Shown: in pieces, positions 22,499 through 34,400 of the stretch | How positions within the stretch are numbered: position 1 is the stretch's first letter | How the letters are laid out: the number at the start of each line of letters is the position of its first letter | Source: Acanthaster planci | Lineage: Eukaryota > Echinodermata > Asteroidea > Valvatida > Acanthasteridae | Direction of reading: 5' to 3' | Assembly (NCBI RefSeq): GCF_001949145.1 | Contig: NW_019091638.1 | Location: 402,509 to 441,493 of the forward strand | DNA length: 38,985 nt | Position numbers and translations under genes: made by a program | The notes under the pieces: generated by a model | What the model was told of the DNA's origin: nothing | Database searches by the model: none | What the model saw: the letters and a program-made list of their open reading frames with translations, nothing else

Positions 22499-25400
22499 GT
22501 GTGTATATCAAAACGTGATGTTCAATTTATCAAAACTATAAAACCTAGAAGGCAGATGACTGATAAAATTTGTAAAATTGAGAATTTGGGGCATGTGGGG
22601 GAGTCACAAATAATAATAACATGTTGGCTTAGGGCCTGAATAAGTATGAGCATGCATTTTTTTTTCAAGTTAAGAAAAGAAGTTCTAGGCCTAAATTAAT
22701 GTTAGGGCCTAGGTCATCAGGCCAAGGCTATACTTACTAGATACCCCCAGAACTGTGGGATCCTGTGTCCGCCCCACTCCTAATGTGAGAGCAGGGTAGA
22801 CGTAGGACCGCACAGTTCTGGGGGTAGCGTAAGGCTATTCTATAAGTCGGACATCCGGGAACTTCTGTACATTATTGAATAACACAAAGAATACCTTTGC
22901 CGTGCTTAAAAAGTCCATAGTGACATCACGCAGACTGCAAGAATATGCTGCGCTACTACCGTGCCGAACTCAAATAATTCAATTTTTAAAAGTTTGGCAT
23001 TGCAGTGCATAGCAAAGCTTTAAGTTTTAACAGGATTTGGCTTGGCAAATTGAATTCGGCACAGCAAGCCCTTCAGGCCAACAGTGAATGCTGCGCCATT
23101 GTCATTCCAAATGGCAGTGGTGCAACACTATGTAAGTTCAGTGTTTAGTGCAGCTGCCATGCTATTGTCACAGCAGTAGCTCGGTGTCTAGTCTTGGCCT
23201 AAGTTACCTGCTTAATACCAAGGGGATTCTCGCTAGGGCTACCGGTACCGTCATGGCCATGGCAATGTTACTAGCTACTGCCACCTCAGTGAGGAATTCG
23301 ACACACATGTAAATTTTCATCACAATTTCTTGGCAGGGAGACCGTTTAAACATGTTTATTTGTTCTAGAACTATTTTTGACAAGATGAGATAATTTAACC
23401 CCTTCGCGCTGGGAAGCGGCAAGACCCACCGTAATAATTGAGATCCTCAGCCTGCTTTTCAGCTATTATTCTCGACCCAAGCTCGAGTGAACACGGTGAA
23501 AGAAGGCAGACCCTGGCTCTTGTATATATGGTAATTGGTCTTTGTGTGTTGCCCAGAAATGAAAAGACCGATTTGCATCATAATCACCAGCTTCACGATA
23601 GTCCCCACTTTGAAAAGAGGCAACGGGAATGTGGAAGCGTGAGTAGAGCCGCATGCTACCGAACAATCAGCCTTTTCACCGTGTAATTCAAAGCGTGCAG
23701 AGCACGCAGGGCCTCCAACCGAGAATTTGCAGTTTGGCAGGTGGCCTTTGTGGCCAAGCGAGGCTGGAATTCTTGGAGTCTGCTTTCGAAAAGAAATTCC
23801 CGTCGTCAAGGGGTTAATTGCTCAGCTTGGACAAAGAATGGCAAATTGCTCATATTTTGAATTAAATGTTTTGATGGAAGATGTGTTCCTTGATTTGATT
23901 TTAAAACTCAGGGCTGTTGGCAAGCTTTTCATGGCCAATAAAGTAAATTTTGCAGCTGTGCATTTTGCTTTAGCATAAAAATAGTACAAAAATTATTACA
24001 ATCTGTTTCATACCCTCTTTAAAAATAAGCAAAACTACAGCCTTCTTCCCGTTAAGTGGGATAAGTGTGGATGGTAAGATTTAGAATATCTGTTCAAAGG
24101 GTGTTGCAATCTGCCTAGCTCTAGCTTTTAGTAACCTAGCACCTATGCTGTCAATACCTGTAGCCTTACCCACCTGAAGGGAAGATAGCTGTTGTCTTTG
24201 GTTGCTTGCTGGAGTGCCTTGGCCTTAGTCCAGATTCAGGCCAGTGGTCTGCGGTTGGTTGCTGGAGTGCCGTAGCCATAGTCTAAATTCAGGCCAGTGG
24301 TCTGTGGTTACTTGCTGGAGTGCCTTGGCCTTAGTCTAGATTCAGGCCAGTGGTCTGCGGTTGGTTGCTGGAGTGCCGTAGCCATAGTCTAAATTCAGGC
24401 CAGTGGTCTGTGGTTACTTGCTGGAGTGCCTTGGCCTTAGTCTAGATTCAGGCCAGTGGTCTGCGGTTGGTTGCTGGAGTGCCGTAGCCATAGTCTAAAT
24501 TNNNNNNNNNNNNNNNNNNNNNNNNNNNNNNNNNNNNNNNNNNNNNNNNNNNNNNNNNNNNNNNNNNNNNNNNNNNNNNNNNNNNNNNNNNNNNNNNNNN
24601 NNNNNNNNNNNNNNNNNNNNNNNNNNNNNNNNNNNNNNNNNNNNNNNNNNNNNNNNNNNNNNNNNNNNNNNNNNNNNNNNNNNNNNNNNNNNNNNNNNNN
24701 NNNNNNNNNNNNNNNNNNNNNNNNNNNNNNNNNNNNNNNNNNNNNNNNNNNNNNNNNNNNNNNNNNNNNNNNNNNNNNNNNNNNNNNNNNNNNNNNNNNN
24801 NNNNNNNNNNNNNNNNNNNNNNNNNNNNNNNNNNNNNNNNNNNNNNNNNNNNNNNNNNNNNNNNNNNNNNNNNNNNNNNNNNNNNNNNNNNNNNNNNNNN
24901 NNNNNNNNNNNNNNNNNNNNNNNNNNNNNNNCCGGTCATGCCCAGCAGCCTGGTCTTTTGTTCGGAGTACGGTCTTTTGTTACAGGGCCATGTTTCCCTT
25001 GTCCGAGTTCGGAGACCCCGACCACACATATAAACCATACGGCTCCGATTTCGGAGTCCCCGGCTGGTAGTGGTTAAGGCCAGTGTTCTGACACCCATAG
25101 TTGGAAAAGCCATGGAAAGGCCCGTACTCTATGAGATCATTTCAGTTATAGAGTACACAGAAAGCTAGAGTACATGGACTTCATCTTCACCTACTGAAGA
25201 AGATGTGCATGTATATTTTATGTTTGCACCAAAAGCACAGTTCCCTTATTTTACCTTTTACCTTTTACATGTATTTGTGCAATTTTGGTCTTCATTGAAT
25301 TATCTTCAAAGTTCCATTCATAATGTGCTGCAATAATTCACCCCTATTGTTTTACTCACAAGGGTCATGCATTGCCAATGTATGATGTGACTCCAAAGAA

Positions 25401-28400
25401 TATGATTTAAAGGCGAATAGGTGTCATTCTCGGTGCTCATTATGACATAGTGACTATTTTCATTGAAAATGGGACTTCACATACATGACACCGTCGACAG
25501 TGATGTACATGTACATAATGTAAGCATGGGAGGGGACATTTGAAGGGAAGTGTCCTGCAGCAATGCATGTCGCCATTGTTTGGCAAGCACAAGGGTTTAT
25601 CCACTGGGAACAAAGGGTGAGGGTTCCCCTTGTTTTTTTTCTGTTTTCTCTGAATGATGCAATCTGCAATCAGAATTCGCATCTTGGCATGAATAGAAAA
25701 AAAGCCCTGTTGAGCTCTGGAAACAAATGACACTGCGTTTGATTTGATGCTTCCACATTTATTTGAACAAATAAAGTCTAGGAAAAGATATTCTCCTTAG
25801 AGGTGCTCTTTAACCCAAACTTCATTGTCGTTAAATGTAAAATACTGACAAATGATAAATATTAAATTGAGAAAACAAGGAAATACATGTAAATTAGTCT
25901 TTAAAATGATCCAAAAGTATGAATGGTGTGGGGCTTTGCACTTGCTGTGTACACAAATAACTTGTCAGTGCCGTACACTAAGACCTTGAGTGCAGAAAAC
26001 ATGGAGAACAAAACAAAGCCACCTTTAGTGTCAAACATAGTTCTTCAATGTTCAATGTCAAAGTTTTCAACTTTCGCCCATCCAAGTTTCAGATCTAATT
26101 TATGTTTGATCTTGAAAGAGGCTTTTTCTTAATGCTTGAGTTGTCATAAATTGCATGGCATTTCAAAGATAGTAGAAAGAGGTTTTAGGTGGTGTTTTTG
26201 TCTTTTGTCTCCATGTTGCATTGTTTGTTTATTCTCAGAGGCACAATATTCAAAGTATAACTTTTTTTAGCCACATTTGAAATTTTTTACTGAAGTAAAC
26301 ATGCTTCCATGCTTCTACCTTGATTCAGGAAGCCATCCAAGCCATGTACAATGCATCCCTTGCTGTTCCAAATCTCAACCTCGCAGAGCGATATTCAGAG
26401 TACACCAAGCGTGTCAAGGAACTTCATCAGATTGGTATGTTATGTAGTTGGGAACTTTGGGAACCTTGAATCTGCCAATTCCAACTCGAGTAATTCATTA
26501 AAACAACCATAAAGCTGGCCGGTTTACAGTATTGAATCCACCATTGTTTGGAGGAATAAATCTGCTTTTTACAAGCTTTCAATTTTTACTAAAAACAACT
26601 TAGTTAATCAACTAGACATAATGCAAATTTGGATGACATGTATACGCACTGTAGATTTTTCCTGTGAATGTACACGTCTTCTTGTCAAGTTTATTTTGCA
26701 GAATTCAGATTGATTTTGAATCCGTCTCTGCACTTTATAAATTGATTTCTCAGTCACTCAGAACTCCAGACAAGTGGCAACCCCAGTGAAGTCTGATGAT
26801 CAGATAGCTGCAGAGAGAGCCAACTTTTTGTTAAGACAAGCATTTGAGGAAGATGAACAGGGTAACCAAGAGGATGCCACAGAGCTGTACCTGAATGCTG
26901 CTGAGATGTGCATAGAAGCTGTTGAGTACATGTATCTCTCATGTGTTGCTTGTTGTGAAATCAATGTCTACCACCAAACCCCAAGATCTTAGACCCATAG
27001 TAGCAGGTGGGGATGGAATGTGGAAAGGATAATAAGACATTAAATACATGCCAAGTCTATCAAGAAAGTTTCAATTCAAACAAAACTTTAATTGCATTGG
27101 TTTTTATCAACTCTGCCTGGGAATTAGTACTTTTCCTGTGCAATGGCTATGAATTAATAGTCATTTATCATCACATTTTATACAACACCCGTCATCTGAT
27201 TGGTGGATCGTTTATCACATGGCATTAAATTATTTGTACCAACACACAGCTGCCGCACAATGCATGTGATGCCCACGAAGAGTGAAAAATTTCCTAACAG
27301 CTGTGTGTTAGAAATGGATAACGAACACCTTCGGATTGATTGCACTGCAGCTGCCCTTGGCACAAGTTTCTCAGTGCTCAAGTCCCTCCGTTCACAATTC
27401 TATGAAATAATTATAAGAACTTGGTTTTGTAGGTAATGCTGATACTGTCAACATAAGGAGACTGATCAATTTGGCCAAATGATTAAATGAACTGGGAATG
27501 TCCTGTCAAAAATTAACAGATTCACAACTGGACAACTTGCAGTTGAATCAGTTAATTAATCCAGCTATATACCCAGAAAATCAGATGATGAGAATTTATA
27601 CAGGTGTTGTATAAAACAAAAAATGACTGTTTTGCATTCATGAAGTGGTAACGATAATTGCATTTAGTGACAGGTGAAATGCTCTTCTACTCAGCTTCAC
27701 CTCATAGAATAGACTGTTTTCATCTTTCACCTCCTACAATTATTCTAACCATCACACTCATAAACATTCATTATTCCAATTACTTGCATAGCATTGAAAT
27801 GGTATCTGATCAAAGTTGCTGTCAAATTGTGCACAAGTCAAGTTTGAGCAGAAGTGGATTCCACTGATTTTTGCCCTTCCCCGTTTTTTTATAATTGAAA
27901 TATTTAATGGACCATACAAACTCACCGTTTAGATGGAAGTAATGATTTATTTAAATAAAGGAGATAAAGAAAAAGTTGGAGTTAAAGAACAACAAATAAA
28001 TCTGAGAATGTAATTGCAAATGAGAGTAAAAGTGTTTGGGAAAAAATGCTCATTTGTCAATTTTTTGAGGTTACCATGCTCACACTTAAGTAAATATTTC
28101 CAAATAGGTCACTTGGGAGACACTTTGTGGTAAATTTTTCAACATTAGGGAGACATCGGTCATTAGGAAGACATTTCAGTGTCTCCCTAATGCTCCAACT
28201 ACCAAAAGGAGGAAAATTTTTATGGTCCACATTTTGAAAAATGATAGATTAGGTGTCTGAAAGGAAAACATGCAAAGTTTGGTTAAGATCGGATTAGGGA
28301 ATATTGAATTATGGGACGGTAAAGTTTGAAAAATTTCCTATTCCTATGGGAATGTCTCCCAAGTGACCCATTTTTGGTCATAAGAATTTTGAACGTTATG

Positions 28401-31400
28401 TTTGACTTTTGTGTGCTATTTTCTTGCAGGGAAGATCTTGCTCATCTGCTGATCAGAGAACAAAGCTTAATAGACTAGCCAAGCAAGCACTGGACAGGTA
28501 CATGTATGCATTCTGATCTGTTAAAAGCCCACTCAGTATTGTATGAAGGGGCACAGTTCCTCTCTGTTGTGATGAAAGACAAAGAAGACTGCATCCATAG
28601 TAGCAGCATCCACAGCAGGATTGAAGTTATTGTTAGTAAGATCACGTACGATCAGGCATATTGATTTAGAATTAAATTATGCTGCTTGTAACATTTTGTA
28701 TCCACCTTTTCCAAGCGAAATAAAAAATGTAGGATTTAGCTATGTTCCTATTTTAGAAGATTGATCATATTCCATAACCATAGCAACGGGTACCGAATTT
28801 GTTACTGTTTTACCTGTCACATGAGCTGTTGAATTATATATATGAATGTTATGCAAGGCCAATAACTTATAAATACACACAGTGACTGTAATTGTTACCA
28901 AAAATAAAAAACGACAGATACTCAGCTGAGGAAATGGAGAATTGCCTATAGTTGTTTGTCTGCTAGGGTTGCCTTCCCCCAGGTGGAATGACTTGAAGGT
29001 GCTGTTGCATGTGTAGCTTGTAGGCTATGGCTGCCTGAACAGTCCAGGTAATATATGCAACGGCAACACACCCAATCTCGCCTGATGCTTGCCTGGTGCT
29101 TTTCCAGCAATTGCTTTCTGGTCATTCTGACAAAGTTGGCCACATTATCTGAGATGAAGATGTTATAAGATGAAGATGAGCCCTTATTCTTTAGAGATGT
29201 TGATGCTTGCTTCAGGGTGAACTGTCAATCCCCGTAGCATAACAGTCGACAATTAATGAGACCGGGTCGGCTGGGAGTGTTTGTGCCCGCTGAGTTTGGC
29301 TGGCGTCCAGTATGATTTGCCTGCTCCACTTCACGGCATCACCTCCTTTGAGCTTCTTGTCATCTGCAGGGAAATGGGAGAAGAGCTCTTCACAGGACTG
29401 GTTTCCCTCAGATCCCTCCGGAATCCCATGGATAATTATATTATTTCTTCTACTTCTGTTGGAGAGGTCATCGACTTTATCTTCCAGTTTGCCAATCAGT
29501 TTTTAGTTGCCATGTGCATGATTGTTAATAAGGCTGGTATGTTCTTGGATGTGTTCGTCGGTCGTTTCCAAACTGGCCTTCATATCTTCGATGTCATGAT
29601 CATGATTTGACACAGTTTTTCTTACTTCTGTTAGATCTTCCTGTACCTCTGAGACTCTCTTACCCAGTGCTGTAAGAATCTGGAGGATTTTTATCCTGCT
29701 TCATGTGTATTTTGACCATGGTGTTCTGACAATTGCATTGATGGCAGCCATCTTGATCTTTGTCTGGAACATGTTGTACTGGTTGATCCATGTTTGCAAT
29801 TTGTTTTGCACTGCTTGATTTTTTTTCACTTCAGATGATTCGACCGTGTCAGGTAATTTATAGGATGACAGTTTGGTAGTAAAAGATGGTCATGCTTGGC
29901 ACAAGATTAAATGTTACTAGTATGATACCTGTGTTAATTGTACATACCCTGCTCAAAAGAATTAAAGGAACAAGAGAACAGAATGACCCGCATGACACAC
30001 ATAATTGCACATCGTTGAGTATTGTTTGAGAACCAATTGACAACACCTGAATGATTTTCACATAACTTTAATGCCTCTTGTTCTAATGGTAGCCCATATA
30101 GACCATGGCAAAAATATTCTGTTCTCTTGTTCCTTAAATTCTTGTGAGTAGTGTATGTTGGACATGGGAAATCTGTAGGACAGGGGAAATGACTTCTTCA
30201 GCTCTTAAACTGTATCGGTTTTTCACCGGTAAACCATAAATTGACTTCAAAAAGTTTACACTCTGACTAGAAATTTTCTTTTCTTGTCACCTATTTCCTT
30301 ATTAGCAGGAAATTATTTGAATTTACTTGAAGCTGTAGAAATGGTTTTCCTAGACATTGGTCCGTAGAGGTTCAGGTGGGACATATCCCTCTACTATTTA
30401 AGGTGGGAGATGAGCTGTAGCATTATACCCCAGGTTTACAAAAACAGAGTAGGGAGACAGAAAAACAGTATGACGGGAGGCTAAGAATCAATACAGAAAT
30501 GTAAATTTTACATAAATGTCTCGTTGGAATTGTCAGAAAGAGGACTAAAATGCAGCTCTGTATGCTTGTATCAACTGCAGTTTGTAAATACCTTAGACAG
30601 TCTCCCTATTCATCAACAGACAATGTGACTGTGTATTAACATTTGATAATGCCCACTGCGTAAAAACGCGCTGGCACTTGGATTTAAGACAGTTTAATCC
30701 ATTCGTATTAGTCAAGCGTCTGTGTGCACTGCAGCACACAGAACTTGCCGCACTCACACCAAGTCCTTATAAGGAGATTCTTCTGGACTACCTCCACAAG
30801 GAATATACCATAAAATGGACGGGGGTCTTTTGGAAAACAAAAGTAAAAGTCTCGAACAAATATCCTTGGAAATTTATCATATTTGGACTTGTTTTGACTC
30901 TCTGACTTAAACAGGATTCATAAATACCTGGGACAGTTTTTGTACTTCTATGGCCAAAACACGTCATGTGACCGTGTATTAACATTTGATAATGCCTGCT
31001 GGGAAGTGATGATGCCCGCTGAATAAATCATGCACTGGCACATGGATACGAAACAGTTTAATCGGGTTTGATTAGTCGGCAGTCTGTGTGCATGCAACGT
31101 GTGTGGCATGTTCATTGAAGGGGATTCTATTGGACAACTTTCCAGAGGAATATACCATAAAATGGACGATGGTGATCAGGAAAATGAAAGGAACATTCTA
31201 GAACAAAATCATTGAATATCTATCTGATGTTGACTGCATTTGACTGTCTGAATAAAAAGGTATTTATGAATGGGAGTAACTCTGTGCTTGGCCAGTCTTA
31301 TAGTGACGTTTAAGACCTTGCTCAGGAGAACGAATGCTGATAATGCCCAAGCGGGACATAAGTCGCATCCATTCTCCAGAGCTGGTCTTAAAAGTATGTT

Positions 31401-34400
31401 AGTGACTTGCTAAGCTTATATATTTATTCCCTTATTAATACACACACAAAGCAATGCCCCTAATGTTAGAAAATGTCAGGATATTGGATTTTAACATTGT
31501 CATCTTTTCCTCACTGGGAGACTTTAATTTACTCTATTGGCCTTTTCACACAAACATTGTCTTATTTTTCTGCAGGGCTGAGCAACTGAAAAAGAAGAAT
31601 GAGCCAGTGCTACATCTTCCAGAACCTCCATCCACCTTGCCTGACCTCCCTTCCCTCTCACCACAACCCTCACCCCATCCATCACCCCGTGCCTCACCCA
31701 AGCCAGCCAAGAGGAATACCCACAGTGGAAGTGGGTCAGCTGCAGGCAGCAACAATGCAGGGTCTAACAGTGGTAGATTACCTGCCTTGGGAGGGGATGG
31801 TGGACCAAGCAAGGCAGGAAAAGGAGGGGTTGGAGGAGGGTCATATACACCAGAAGAGATTGCTGTACTGAGGTAATAAACCTCTTTAGACATGGAATAT
31901 TGCAGTGTTGGAACATTACTGATACGAGAGCTGCTTTGAATAATAATGGTATTTTTCAGTTATGTTTGAAAAGGCAGTTGTACCCTCAAGCACTGTGATC
32001 AGGTTTTATTTCTTTTTATAGGACAACCTCATTTATCAATGGCCGTGAGTTCCTTCCGTACATATCGCAAGCTGACTTGAAAGAAAAGTTTGCATATTCT
32101 ATTCCTTTCACGTAAGTTTTGTCTAAGGCTTTCCTTTGAATCATACACTAGAATCACTTGATGGACAGCTTAGAATTTTAATAGAGAGCTCAATAATTTT
32201 GAAGATTTTGTGTTTCTTATGTAATATTCTCAAAAAGGAGAAAGGGGATTGGTAACACTGTTCCTAATATAGCTTAACAATTGGTCAAGCAGCTTAAAGG
32301 TGTTTGCCCATTGAAGATTACAATTTGACAATTTCTCATGCCTTCAGTTAATACAAAAAATGCTGGTTTATTTCATAAGATTGTATGCATGCACAGCACC
32401 CATTGCAACATCAGCAGACTGTTGCAACAACTCATTGCATTATGTGTGAAGTGACAAATTGAGAACTAAGCTATAATACACTCTTGTGGAAATATAAGTG
32501 AGGGATGAATGGTGACAAATTATGCATTATGCAAATTATGCAAATTCATTTCCTTAAGGGCAAACAATGAATGCTAGCACTTGTGTCTGTTATTCTTTCT
32601 TTTTTAGAGATAAATGTGGTCAGCTTGCCTTGGCAACTAAGCAGAAATCCAGACTTGCAAATTTTCGACGGCCTTCAGAATTCTGTTCAGACCCACAGAT
32701 GATCTTTGCCATTTCAGCCTTCAGCATAAAACAGGCATGTTCCATTTCTTACATTCAGTTAATCAAAATCTGCTGAAATGGTGTACTTAATTTGCTGTAC
32801 TTTGAATGAATTTAGGACCTTAACTTGACTAATGTCCCATTTGTTTCCACTAGGCTGAGTTACATTGAGATGCCAATTGGGCAGTAGGCTAGCTATGGGT
32901 AAGAAATGTGGCCCCACAAACTCTACCTACAAATTGAATTGCTGGTCAATGCCAGAGTTTTCCATCAAGATTTTTACTCTTAGAGTACCAAAATAAATAT
33001 GTCAAGCGCACTATTATGCGTGTGAAAGGTATAAGCCTGAACCAACATACACCCAGTCTCCATTCTTTTGCGCTGCACTACCCAATTTCAACTGTAGCTG
33101 CAATGAATAGAATTTGTCTGTATTTGTGTACTTTTCTTCAATGTATGAATACGCTTTGACAATCCTGTTGCATTAAATGCATCGAAAAATACACTTCTGT
33201 AAACACTTGATTTATTCATGCTCTCCTGGTCAACTGAGGGCACTATTGCTGTGATGTCATCCAGGGAAGACATCGTTCAGTGCATAGGTTTTTCTGTTCA
33301 AATAGTGAACCAAGAATTTCCGTAGTGAAAACGTTCCTTAGAAAGATATAGAGGGATTTCACATTAGTGCCGTCTGCGCATATTCGCATTGAAACCGAGG
33401 CTCTCTGTGTTGAACTTTGTCGTGCGCGCCTGCAGAGTCGACACAGTACATGCAGTATCCGGTTCATAAGTGTGATACCACTTCAGTTTAAAGCACGCCC
33501 ACTGCACAAGATACACGACCATCGCAGGTACATTAGTTCGTGGTAAATTGCCGTTATATTTCTTTGATTTTACGTGTCGAGTCATCCTGAAAGACTCTTC
33601 CACAAACATTTGCTGCCTGAAAAGTCTGAATTTAACATACCTTTATGTAGTTTGTGTCTTAACTCCTTACTTTCAATCGTCTGATCGTATTAAAAATTGA
33701 AGCTGACACATACAACCTTGTTTTCAAATGCAGAATTGCGCAGATCGACGCTAAAAGCGTCGTATTGAGATCCCGCTATTATAAACAACAATGAATCAAA
33801 GGAAAGAAAATTGACTTCAGCAAAGTCTACAAAAAAGCAGTAATTTTTGTGCATAAACAATATGACATTGACAATGTTACATTGACAATGTGACATCACA
33901 TGTTTGCTCATTGATATGGAAACACTTATTTGCATAAAAACCAAACAGGCTTTGAAGTAGTGAAACAACAGTCGAAAATAATGTTACCTTAGACACAGAG
34001 GTGCATTTTGAAGGTTGTATTTAAACAAATTGATTGCAGCTACATGTACCTTTTCAATGACATCACACTTCAGTACTCTGTATCTATATCCTTCACAAAG
34101 GAAAAAAGAAAATGTCTGACAGATAATGCTCAGCCCAAACCAAGAGCACACCTGTTCATTCAAATTTGAAAAGTTTGCTGCAATGAATTTTTCTGAAACA
34201 CTCTTTTTCTGTATCTTAATGTTCTTTTCGATGTATGAAAGGTGTTTGACATTGAAAAGTGCACTTTTTTAAACATTAAAATTCTACTGCTTTCCTTGAC
34301 AACTTGGCACTGGTGCTGTGTCATTCAGGGAAGACAGAGTTCAGTGCATAGGTTTTTATGTTGAAATTATGAACCCAGAATTTACTCACTGAAAACATTC

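Noticed and set aside
31546-31893. Minus-strand 115-codon frame opposite CAPN7 exon 5
   Set aside because: Antisense shadow of the Pro/Gly-rich linker exon.
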